Shown in pieces: positions 35,671 to 42,715 of a stretch of DNA of 51,434 bases. A program made the translations under genes and the position numbers. This stretch comes from an uncultured Alistipes sp. (GTDB lineage: Bacteria; Bacteroidota; Bacteroidia; Bacteroidales; Rikenellaceae), in NCBI GenBank assembly GCA_944320985.1, contig CALUJN010000078.1, positions 1 through 51,434 on the forward strand, read 5' to 3'. Position 1 is the stretch's first letter; each line of letters starts with the position of its first letter. Below the pieces are notes generated by a model. The model was not told where the DNA came from, did not search any database, and worked only from the letters and a program-made list of their open reading frames with translations.

Positions 35671-35705
35671 GTGAGGTTGCGGTCGCAGGATTGCAACCTC
35701 CTTTT
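35671..35705 (+). terminator. Terminator after the 95-residue protein gene
   Basis: Stem GAGGTTGC/GCAACCTC extended inward by GGTC/GATT pairing, then C and TTTT. Confidence 0.78.
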
Positions 35706-35750
35706 GTATATCCATTTTGGACGTACCAGACCCATCGCACCCTGTCAACC

Positions 35751-36287
35751 ATGAAAACCCTGTTACGATTCATTCCGCTTTGTCTGTTGGTCGTCCTGCT
35801 GCATGGTGGCTGCATCGGCGAGGAGCCCCCTTCTCCGGAGTCGACGACGTTGGTCGGGGTGGGGGAGTCCGCCCCGGACTTTACGGTGGAACTCTTCGAC
35901 GGCGGGACACAACGCCTGTCGGATCTTCGGAGCCGGGTCGTGTTGTTGACCTTTTTCGCTTCGTGGTGCCCGGAGTGCCGGGAAGAGTTGTCAGTGGTCC
36001 GTACGCAGGTCCTGGACCGCTTTGCGGATACGGATTTCACATTTCTGTGCATCTCCCGAGGGGAGACCCGGGAGACGATTTCCGAATTCCGCACGACCTA
36101 CGGCTATGATTTTCCGATGGGTCTCGACCCTTCGGCGTCGATTTTCGGGCTCTATGCCCTTCAGGGCGTTCCCCGTAACTTTTTGTTGGATGCCTCGGGA
36201 ACCATCGTTTCGCTTACGACAGGGTACGAGGCCGCGGAATTTGCCGCATTACTTGATACCGCCTCGTCGCTGCTTCTGCAGCAATAG
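35751..36287 (+). CDS. TlpA/ResA-like thioredoxin-fold lipoprotein
   Basis: 178 residues from ATG 35751. Signal MKTLLRFIPLCLLVVLLHGG ends at Cys21 (lipobox HGGC), so it is anchored to a membrane. The AhpC/TSA-TlpA fold starts near 37 (GESAPDFTVELFDGG), with the redox motif CPEC at 73-76 (FFASWCPECREEL) and cis-Pro region GVPRNFLLD. In this family such proteins reduce or exchange disulfides in the periplasm, often for cytochrome c maturation. The frame opens earlier (35691) but that part runs through the upstream terminator. The neighbouring metal ABC genes converge on it and are not co-transcribed. Confidence 0.9.
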   Translation: MKTLLRFIPLCLLVVLLHGGCIGEEPPSPESTTLVGVGESAPDFTVELFDGGTQRLSDLRSRVVLLTFFASWCPECREELSVVRTQVLDRFADTDFTFLCISRGETRETISEFRTTYGYDFPMGLDPSASIFGLYALQGVPRNFLLDASGTIVSLTTGYEAAEFAALLDTASSLLLQQ

Positions 36288-36314
36288 CCTTATCCGCCGT
36301 TGCGTCCACCTTTT

Positions 36315-37085
36315 TCAATCGTGGTCGGGGCAACAGTCTCCGGGATGATGTTCCAGTACGGTGTGAGGAATCGTACCGTGTGAAATCACCTGAATCGGAC
36401 AGTCGTAATTCCGCAACTGCTCCTGAGTCAGGATGTTCGAGTGATGCCGGTGTACGTGCCTGTTTACGCAGACAATCTCCTTGACCATGCTGGTTATGGT
36501 CCCTATGTCGTGCGATACCATGACGATGGCCATGCGTTGGTTCAACTCGCGCAACGTTTCATACAGTTCTTTTTCGAACCGGTTGTCTACGAAGTTTGTG
36601 GGTTCGTCGAGGATCAGCAGCCGGGGATTTGAGATGATTGCTCTTGCGAGGAGAGCCCGTTGCATCTGCCCGCCGGAAATCTCACCGACGGGCTGTTTTG
36701 CCACCTCCTGCAGTCCGGTACGTTTGATCAGCTCCATGGCCATCTCTTTGTCCTTGCGGGAATAGCGGGATCGGAACCCGTGATGGCCCTGCAATCCGGA
36801 GAGAACGACTTCGAAGACGGAGATCGGGAATGCCCGGTCGAAATTGGATATCTGGGGCATGTATCCGATCAGCCGTTCGTGTCCGCGGAAGAGCTCCGGA
36901 GCGAGTTCGATGGATCCGGAGTAGGGTACGGTTCCGAGTATGGCCTTGACGAGGGTTGTTTTTCCACCGCCGTTCGGGCCGATGACCCCGAGAAAGTCGT
37001 GTTCGTCGATCTGAAGATTGACATGTTGCAGGGCCTCATAGCCCTCGTATGCGACGGATACGTCGCGAAGCGTTACGAGTGTCAT
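36315..37085 (-). CDS. ABC transporter ATPase, ZnuC-like (zinc/manganese uptake)
   Basis: 256 residues. Walker A GPNGGGKTT (36-44), Q-loop YMPQISNFDRAFPISVFEVV typical of metal-type ATPases, signature ISGGQMQRALLARA near 138, Walker B LLILDEPTNFVD near 157 and H-loop SHDIGT. The C-terminus is rich in metal-binding residues (VNRHVHRHHSN and EHHPGDCCPDHD). Its ATG overlaps the upstream binding-protein stop by four bases. No permease gene follows: the next gene to the left converges. The permease must be encoded elsewhere or is missing. Confidence 0.92.
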   Translation of the reverse strand: MTLVTLRDVSVAYEGYEALQHVNLQIDEHDFLGVIGPNGGGKTTLVKAILGTVPYSGSIELAPELFRGHERLIGYMPQISNFDRAFPISVFEVVLSGLQGHHGFRSRYSRKDKEMAMELIKRTGLQEVAKQPVGEISGGQMQRALLARAIISNPRLLILDEPTNFVDNRFEKELYETLRELNQRMAIVMVSHDIGTITSMVKEIVCVNRHVHRHHSNILTQEQLRNYDCPIQVISHGTIPHTVLEHHPGDCCPDHD

Positions 37086-37978
37086 GGTTCCGTGATAGCG
37101 TCGGTGATTCGGTCGATGTTGTCGATGACCTGTTCCTCGAGGGGGTCGATTTCGATGTATTGAGCCTGCATGTCGCGGGCGATGACTTCGACGACGGATT
37201 GAGGGAATTGATTCTGATAGAAGATCTTCTTTACCCCGTCTTTCCGAGCATTTCGGATGATTTCGGCCACTCTTCGGGCCGAAGGTTCCTTTCCGTCGGC
37301 TTCGATTGCGACCTGCCGGATACCGTAATCGCGTGCGTAGTAGGTGAGAGCGGGGTGGTATACGATGAAGTATTCGATTCCGCTGAGTTGGATTTTTTTC
37401 TGGACCCGGTCATCGAGTTCGGTGATCCGGCGTATCAACTTTTCGAAGTTTGCCTGATATTTGACGGAATCGGGATAACATGCCCTGATTGCCTCGAATG
37501 CGTTTTCTGCCATGATCTTCAATGATCTGGGCGATGTCCAGATATGAGGATCCACACCGTGCGTATGAGCATGTCCCGTTTCCCCGGAATGGCCCCCGGA
37601 GTGGTTTCCGGACTCTTCGGAAGCCATACCATGGGCACAGTCACCCTCGATCAGTTCGATTCCCCGATTCAGCGGAATGATCTTGCCATTATCTTTGACT
37701 TTTTCGAGCAGAGCTTTTTCGAATCCGATGAGGCCTACACTGAAGATCATCCGGGCACTGTTCAGATCAACGAACTGTTTTGGGGATGGTTCGAAAGTTT
37801 CGGGACTTGCCCCGGCCGGGACAAGAACCTTGATTTCGAAGTCGTTACCTACGATTTCCTGAACGATGTTTCGCAGGGGGAGTATCGAAACGTAAAAGAT
37901 CTTTTCATTCGTAGATGGTTTGTTGAGACAGGATGCACATACGATGATGGCGATCAACAGGGTCACAATTCGTTTCAT
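37082..37978 (-). CDS. Metal ABC transporter substrate-binding lipoprotein, ZnuA-like
   Basis: 298 residues from ATG 37978 (MKRIVTLLIAIIVCASC, lipidated Cys17). The longer frame to 38029 is ruled out by the -7 box at 38027-38034. Cluster A-I binding-protein blocks: VSILPLRNIVQEIVG, GASPETFEPSPKQF, DPHIWTSPRS with His146, YHPALTYYARDYGI and IFYQNQFPQ. In many family members the first ligand is the His of SPHxxEP; here it is Glu61. A His-rich loop lies at 117-146 (seven His). Such proteins bring zinc or manganese to the permease; zinc is favoured by the His loop. Confidence 0.9.
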   Translation of the reverse strand: MKRIVTLLIAIIVCASCLNKPSTNEKIFYVSILPLRNIVQEIVGNDFEIKVLVPAGASPETFEPSPKQFVDLNSARMIFSVGLIGFEKALLEKVKDNGKIIPLNRGIELIEGDCAHGMASEESGNHSGGHSGETGHAHTHGVDPHIWTSPRSLKIMAENAFEAIRACYPDSVKYQANFEKLIRRITELDDRVQKKIQLSGIEYFIVYHPALTYYARDYGIRQVAIEADGKEPSARRVAEIIRNARKDGVKKIFYQNQFPQSVVEVIARDMQAQYIEIDPLEEQVIDNIDRITDAITEP

Positions 37979-38026
37979 AGACAAATTCGGTTGAACGGGT
38001 GCGAACGGAAGGTTCCGAAAGCCTTG

Positions 38027-38034
38027 CAAAGGTA
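38027..38034 (-). promoter_or_regulatory. -7 element TACCTTTG of the metal ABC operon
   Basis: Exact TAnnTTTG match on the minus strand, about 50 bases before ATG 37978. No Zur-like palindrome was recognised. Confidence 0.65.
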
Positions 38035-38140
38035 ATAAATAAATTGATAGGTCTTATTTTCAGACCGGGGAATATCGTGTCTCATAGCTGCTCGGGCTCC
38101 AGATCTTATGAGTTATCGATTATTACATCTATTATTTAAC

Positions 38141-38156
38141 ATAATATCAATATTAT
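38141..38156. repeat. AT-rich palindrome ATAATAT-CA-ATATTAT
   Basis: Perfect 7-bp arms with a 2-base centre in the AT-rich spacer upstream of the orphan gene at 38270. Could be an operator; no direct evidence. Confidence 0.4.
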
Positions 38157-38269
38157 TTCATATCTTGGTAACGGATTGATACTCGGATAGGTCGAGAAAA
38201 TACGTACTCAAATATCGTAACTAACCTAAGGTAACATATGTAAAACAACCTCAAAAACAACAACTTACC

Positions 38270-39190
38270 ATGCTCTCACCAAAACAGAAAAAGGCGCTCT
38301 TCGGAGCGTCGATCGAATCCAGACCGCGTTACGTGCGGGTCCCTCTACAAATGGTAAACTCAGTGCGCGAACTCAATACCGATGTCAACTTCGCACGCCT
38401 CGTCGCACAATTCGAACAGACCGACGACCGCCTGCGGAGTTCAACAACTGAACCGATAGCGCATATCCGTCTCGATGCGTCGGGCGTCCGAGGCTGGGCC
38501 GACTTCTACGACCGTTATTGCTCGGCCTATCGGGCCCTCAACGGCTCGCGGATCATCCGCCGGATGCGCGTCACCGGCTACCGGATGATCAACATATCGT
38601 GTCGATCAACCGGCTACGATGTTGTCACGGATTCCTACGTGCGCGGCATCGACGAGGCGTGCGTTATCCTCGACATGCTCGTGCGGTCGATCCTCTCGTC
38701 GGGCCGTATCGCCGTCACGATCGAGACCGACGGCACGACGCTCCAGACCAACCGCCTGCGCTCGGCTATCGTATCGCACGACGAGTGGCGGCGCTCGTGG
38801 ACGCTGGAGCGATGCATTGCACCTGCCGGCCAGATGATCCTGCGGGCCGATCGCTCGGAGATCGTCGAGGCGCTGAACCTCTGCCTTAACCTCGCTTCCT
38901 CCCTCGTTCATTCGGTCTCTTTTTTGGGCTCCTGCATTGCGCTCGATTTCCAACCGATGGAGCGCCACACGCTCAAACAGCGCTACGAATATCTCGACCT
39001 CAACGTCCTGCTGTCGGGTCGTCGTCTCCGTCGTGTTCAACGCTTCGGCCAATCTCGCGGTTATGACGGTACGGGAATTATACCAATTGGCCGCATGGAA
39101 GCGAGTTCTCGATGCTCACAGTTCTACCCGGATTTCAAAGAGATCGTCGGGAAGGTTACAAATGGTCATCAACGTGTCCCTCCTCTGTGA
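38270..39190 (+). CDS. Orphan protein of unknown function
   Basis: 306 residues starting MLSPKQKKALFGASIESRPR. I recognise no family. The middle is rich in Arg and Asp (RIIRRMRVTGYRMINI; YVRGIDEACVILDMLV), with no signal peptide or clear membrane span. Codon use (many GTC, CTC, ATC, CGC) differs somewhat from neighbours and the flanks are strongly AT-rich, which suggests acquisition. Past about 39020 the second frame (VVFNASANLAVMTVRELYQL, running to 39212) looks at least as protein-like as the annotated frame, so a frameshift near 39010-39040 is possible and the true C-terminus is uncertain. No ribosome site or clear promoter; a loose TATCTTGG lies near 38161. Confidence 0.6.
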   Translation: MLSPKQKKALFGASIESRPRYVRVPLQMVNSVRELNTDVNFARLVAQFEQTDDRLRSSTTEPIAHIRLDASGVRGWADFYDRYCSAYRALNGSRIIRRMRVTGYRMINISCRSTGYDVVTDSYVRGIDEACVILDMLVRSILSSGRIAVTIETDGTTLQTNRLRSAIVSHDEWRRSWTLERCIAPAGQMILRADRSEIVEALNLCLNLASSLVHSVSFLGSCIALDFQPMERHTLKQRYEYLDLNVLLSGRRLRRVQRFGQSRGYDGTGIIPIGRMEASSRCSQFYPDFKEIVGKVTNGHQRVPPL

Positions 39191-39446
39191 GCCGGTCGAG
39201 TCAGACGGATAGAACGCATGAACGATAGGTTTTCGGGGAAATGCTTAAACAAGCAGTGTGCTTTGCGGTTGTCGATCGCTTGTTGAGCGCCTACGCTGGA
39301 GCTGGGAGGTGTTATCGCAAATCGCTTTCAGCTGGTTATTATTTCGGCGTTTCATGACGGTTTGAGCCCTGTTTGGGGGATGTAGCCTCAGATTTTAAAC
39401 CTTCCGAGCGTGCGATATTTCAATCGACAAGTCCTCTCGGACGGAA

Positions 39447-40082
39447 TTATCGTGTTGTCGGGAAGAAACATTCGCAGGTCTGGTCGTCATAGAAGATGAC
39501 GATCCGCTGGACGGCGGCACCTCTCCGTCCGCCGATCCCGTCGATCCCGCCGAACTGACCATTTCCGTCGACTAAGCCGCCCGACCCGCCTGAATTGTTA
39601 CTTTGGTCGTTTCCGAAGCCCGATCTGCCACCCGTTGTGTTCAATCCTCCACCTCCGACTCCTTCGGCGGACATACCGGGGCATTTTTCGAAACCTCTGG
39701 CTCCCGAATTGTTTTTTTTCTCTGCGGCCGTCGAGCTGTTGTTCGGAGTTCCGAATCCTGCCATTCCGAAGAGCCCGTTTTCGAAGTTCATTCCTCCAGG
39801 TTGCCCCGCAATCGCCGAGGGTGTGTTGGTTGCCGTTGCAGAAGCCGAGGTTCGATCTGTGCCGATGTTTTCACTTCGGTACATGGATCCGGAGTCGAGC
39901 AACAACCAGTCTGGGTTGATTCTGGGGAATCGGCGAAGAATTTTTTGAAGGAGTTCGAAACTGGGTTTGTTTCTTCCGGCGAGAATATGGGAGATTCCCG
40001 CCGGATTGATCTCAAGAATCTCGGCGAGCTGACTCGGTTTCAAACCTTCGGATTTCATCAAATCGAGCAATTTTTCCCTCAT
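39447..40082 (-). CDS. XRE-family regulator with long low-complexity linker
   Basis: 211 residues. Residues 1-65 form a Cro/CI-type helix-turn-helix (LKPSQLAEILEINPAGISHI, then AGRNKPSFELLQKILRRFP, PDWLLLDSG). Residues about 70-185 are rich in Gly, Ser, Asn and Thr with no predicted fold (for example GVGGGGLNTTGGRSG). A short conserved-looking end follows (VQRIVIFYDDQTCECFFP), seen in related Bacteroidota regulators as a small strand pair. Likely a DNA-binding repressor or activator. Its promoter overlaps one copy of the TTTACA-AA-TGTAAA motif set, which suggests autoregulation. No operon partner. Confidence 0.82.
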   Translation of the reverse strand: MREKLLDLMKSEGLKPSQLAEILEINPAGISHILAGRNKPSFELLQKILRRFPRINPDWLLLDSGSMYRSENIGTDRTSASATATNTPSAIAGQPGGMNFENGLFGMAGFGTPNNSSTAAEKKNNSGARGFEKCPGMSAEGVGGGGLNTTGGRSGFGNDQSNNSGGSGGLVDGNGQFGGIDGIGGRRGAAVQRIVIFYDDQTCECFFPTTR

Positions 40083-40097
40083 CGGCGTAATTTTTTA

Positions 40098-40105
40098 CAA
40101 ATATA
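40098..40105 (-). promoter_or_regulatory. -7 element TATATTTG of the XRE gene
   Basis: Exact match on the minus strand, about 16 bases before ATG 40082. It lies inside the first copy of the repeated motif. Confidence 0.65.
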
Positions 40106-40502
40106 ACAATTTTTCTTTTGTAAAACAAGAAAAATGTACATTTGTAAAATGTTAATATCTGTTGATAAAGTTTACAAAAGTAAAACATTGAATATGGTTA
40201 AAATCCGCTCAAGCTACATATGTCAATTATTACTTTAAGTAATATTGTTTATTTATTTGGTTATAAGCTATAATTTTGCATTGATTCCGAATTTTACGCT
40301 TGATCCTTGGTCTTTTGTTCTTAAACGATGTTTGCTGTGGTGTTTTACTTTATATAATTCATATAATACATTGATTTGTAGTGATTATTTTTCATGTAAT
40401 TTAATCATTGAACACCTGTCTGTTGTCTCCCTAAAAGGGCTTTAGCGTATCTTATGTTATTATTTACAAATGTAGCTATCAACACAGATTTCAACAGACT
40501 GT

Positions 40503-40533
40503 ATTTTCCAAATGTAATTACATATGGAAAAAT
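40503..40533. repeat. Imperfect 31-base palindrome centred on ATGTAATTACAT
   Basis: Arms TTTTCCA and TGGAAAA flank the perfect centre ATGTAATTACAT with one odd base on each side. A dimeric-regulator site or a hairpin. Confidence 0.5.
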
Positions 40534-40659
40534 CACCTCTTTTTTGCTTTTACAAATGTAAATAAACTACCCTGCTTCTTGATTTTTTGAACAAATTCTC
40601 AATATTTCGAATCTCTATCCATTTGAATTGTTAACAATTCTGTATTGGCTATACATTAT

Positions 40660-40706
40660 GTTAAATAAAAATAAGTCGAATAGTGTTAATAACACACTAT
40701 CCGACT
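40660..40706 (-). terminator. Terminator after the HIT gene
   Basis: Stem AGTCG-x-ATAGTGT / ACACTAT-x-CGACT (12 pairs, one mismatch) with a 7-base loop. On the minus strand it is followed by TTATTTTTATTT. Confidence 0.82.
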
Positions 40707-40741
40707 CATTTACAGAGCTTTTTATACTTGTTAACAGCTCA

Positions 40742-41128
40742 TTATTTGGCGAGCTTGTTGGCTATTTCCTGGAACTCTTCTGGCGTCAATTTGAGTTTTT
40801 CGCGATGAAAATCGACGTCACTTTCGCTTTGAATCGGGATCAAATGGATGTGGGCATGGGGAACTTCGAGTCCTAAAACGACCATTGCGACCTTTTTGCA
40901 TGCTATTTCGCGCTGGATTTTGGCTGCAACCTTTTTTGCGAAGAGCATCAAGGCCGCAAGTGTTTCGTCATCGAGGTCAAACAGATAGTCGACCTCTTGT
41001 TTCGGGACGACCAGCGTATGTCCTTTTACGAGCGGATTAATGTCGAGAAATGCATAGCAGCGGTCATCTTCGGCCACTTTGTACGAAGGGATCTCCCCTG
41101 CGATGATACGTGAAAAAATTGTTGCCAT
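40742..41128 (-). CDS. HIT-family nucleotide hydrolase/transferase (Hint-like)
   Basis: 128 residues, family length. MATIFSRIIAGEIPSYKVAE is the usual start of the HINT branch; the catalytic triad HAHIHLIP lies at 91-98 (His91, 93, 95), and KGHTLVVPKQ supplies the beta strand before it. Members hydrolyse adenosine phosphoramidates or related nucleotides; the substrate in this organism is unknown. In many Bacteroidota it follows greA, but here the upstream side is a 1-kb repeat region and no promoter of the usual type is clear. Terminator at 40660-40706. Confidence 0.93.
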   Translation of the reverse strand: MATIFSRIIAGEIPSYKVAEDDRCYAFLDINPLVKGHTLVVPKQEVDYLFDLDDETLAALMLFAKKVAAKIQREIACKKVAMVVLGLEVPHAHIHLIPIQSESDVDFHREKLKLTPEEFQEIANKLAK

Positions 41129-41219
41129 CTTTTTTTGTTTTTGAGTTTGCTACGTTTTATCTGTTTTATTATATGGATCCGCGTCTCTTCATGTTTGTCG
41201 GATTATCTACCAAATCGAA

Positions 41220-41550
41220 GTGTGGCACGTGAATCTGCGATTGTCTCTTGTTTGTATATCTTCACTCTTTTGCGGTTATATCAACCAAGTCGATGCTTCC
41301 GCGTGGAGATCTGCTGATTTTCCTGTCTGTCGGGGCTTTTGACGCGGTATATCTACCTGGCTTGTTCTCGTGCGGGAATCTATGGATTTTTTTCTTGTCT
41401 GTCGAGGTTTTTGCGAGGTTATCCACTTGGCTGATGCTTCGTGCTGGGTCTGCGGATTTTTCTTTTGCTTGTCGTTTTTTGCGGGCATAAACTGCCAGTC
41501 TGGTGTCCTCGCGTGTGGATTTACGGATTTTTTCTTGTTTGTCGACTCTC
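41220..41550 (+). repeat. Degenerate ~70-base tandem repeat, about five copies
   Basis: The words CGTGAATCTGCGA (41228), CGCGTGGAGATCTGC (41300), CGTGCGGGAATCTATGG (41370), CGTGCTGGGTCTGCGG (41440) and CGCGTGTGGATTTACGG (41510) recur every 70-72 bases. Each is followed by a T-rich stretch and a form of CTTGTCTGTCG. Confidence 0.72.
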
Positions 41551-41645
41551 TTTTACGAATGCATCCGTCAGGCATCCGTTCACCTCATTATTTACACTGG
41601 AGAAAATGAATTGTCTTCCTTAGTGCCTTCTTTTCCTCACACACA

Positions 41646-41795
41646 CTCTCTCTGCTTTCACAGGCCTCTCTCTGCTTTCACAGGCCTCTCTCTACCCTCA
41701 CAGGTCCCTCTCTACCTTCACACGGCCCTCTCTACCCTCACACGACCCTTTCTGCCTTCATACACCCCCTCTACTGTCCTTACAACCTCTTCACC
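41646..41795 (+). repeat. 20-base tandem repeat, about seven copies
   Basis: Consensus CTCTCTCTGCTTTCACAGGC: the first two copies are identical, later ones drift (TACCCTCACAGG, TACCTTCACACGG, TACCCTCACACGA). The period is exactly 20 over at least six units. Not a multiple of three, so coding use is unlikely. Confidence 0.85.
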
Positions 41796-42117
41796 GCCTT
41801 CGCTCTCCAGCATTTAGTTTCTTCCTCTCTCTTCCTTCTTCCGTGCGGTCATCATATCACTATCCACTCACCTCTTCTCAGCCTCTCCTTTACTGCTTTT
41901 CGCTGTGTCTCCTCTCTGTGCTTTTCGCTCACTACATCTCTGTGCCTACTCAGCCTTTCCGCCTCTTTATCCTACCAGCCCACTCTCTTCCTTCTCTGCC
42001 CCTCTCAGCCCCCTCTCAGCTCTTTCCGTCCCTTTTTCTTATCCCTCTTTTTGAGCGCTTATATGGCTCCTTATGAGCCACCTTCTTCACCATCCAACCT
42101 CCCTTTACCGGCCGTGA

Positions 42118-42708
42118 TTATGGCTCTTCGAATTTGGGCTTCAGAATTTCGGAATAGATGACAGCCTTACGCAGATCGAATTCATCGATCAGTTCGGCGA
42201 ATTGCTCTTCCGTATTGTCGTTTGATGAGCGCTTTTTTTCGGAGACTTTTTGTCGGGAGTCCGGTTTTTTCTCCTGTTTGTTTTTCGCGTCGGAGCTGTT
42301 GCGAAGTTCCTCCCGGATTGCTTCCGGTTCGGTCATCCCGAATTCGGTCCAGGAGATGGTTTCAGAGCTGTCCGATTCGGGGAGAACGTCTTCAAACGAA
42401 GACTCTTCCGGAATTCGTTCCTCCTTCGTGAACGTTTCGGAAGCGGGGCTTGTAATGATCGTTTGTCCGGAGACCTTGCGAGCCGTATGCTGAGGCTGTT
42501 CGGGCTCCCGGACCGGTTGGAGTACCGGAGATTCGTGCGCAGTCGGAGCGTCGTTCTCCTCGTTCCACGGGATTGAGGGCCATGCTTCGCCATGTTGCGG
42601 CGGAGTTTGAGCTCCTTTTCCACGGGCTTTGCGGGCCTGCGATACGGAGTTGAAGATCATCGCACCGACGATGATCACCACCCAGAGTATGGTCGAAAAG
42701 TCCTCCAT
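42118..42708 (-). CDS. Membrane-anchored protein of unknown function
   Basis: 196 residues. One N-terminal membrane helix (about 6-24, TILWVVIIVGAMIFNSVSQ) is followed by a basic patch (ARKARGKG), then a long acidic, Ser/Glu/Pro-rich region with no fold, then a charged Lys-rich part and a compact end (AELIDEFDLRKAVIYSEIL). The end looks conserved, as in short Bacteroidota proteins placed after relA/spoT-like genes. Function unknown. It starts 7 bases after the Rel stop codon, so it is the third gene of the recA-rel unit. Confidence 0.8.
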   Translation of the reverse strand: MEDFSTILWVVIIVGAMIFNSVSQARKARGKGAQTPPQHGEAWPSIPWNEENDAPTAHESPVLQPVREPEQPQHTARKVSGQTIITSPASETFTKEERIPEESSFEDVLPESDSSETISWTEFGMTEPEAIREELRNSSDAKNKQEKKPDSRQKVSEKKRSSNDNTEEQFAELIDEFDLRKAVIYSEILKPKFEEP

Positions 42709-42715
42709 GTCCGTA

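Larger units (their letters stand above)
40094..40562. promoter_or_regulatory. Cluster of seven TTTACAAATGTAAA-like motifs
   Basis: Copies: 40094-40106 (TTTACAAATATAA); 40115-40126 (minus GTTTTACAAAAG); 40135-40150 (minus ATTTTACAAATGTACA); 40170-40186 (GTTTACAAAAGTAAAAC); 40462-40475 (ATTTACAAATGTAG); 40504-40518 (TTTTCCAAATGTAAT); 40549-40562 (TTTACAAATGTAAA). The best copy is a perfect palindrome in its arms, TTTACA and TGTAAA. Some copies contain TACATTTG, itself a -7 match. Inferred: binding sites of the adjacent XRE protein. Confidence 0.55.
40083..40741. other. AT-rich spacer with repeated operator-like motifs
   Basis: 659 bases with no convincing gene. It holds the XRE promoter, seven variants of TTTACA-AA-TGTAAA (listed separately), the palindrome around ATGTAATTACAT, and the HIT-gene terminator at the right end. 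The only open frame of size (40245-40445) lacks codon bias and motifs. Confidence 0.65.
41129..42117. other. Repeat-filled 1-kb spacer
   Basis: No gene is supported. Left part (41200-41550): five degenerate copies of a ~70-base unit. Middle (41646-41795): a 20-base tandem repeat. Right part to 42117: CT-rich sequence that abuts the stop codon of the gene ending at 42118. Open frames here only reflect the repeat periodicity. Confidence 0.7.

Noticed and set aside
40245-40445. 66-residue frame in the AT-rich spacer
   Set aside because: Composition follows the AT-rich DNA, with no ribosome site and no codon bias.
41276-41575. Repeat-encoded minus-strand frame of 99 residues
   Set aside because: It only translates the 70-base DNA repeat; residues are Lys/Thr/Arg-rich without fold and the frame is not kept by the period.
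41200-41800. Possible CRISPR array
   Set aside because: Repeats are directly adjacent with no unique spacers, and no cas gene is in the window.
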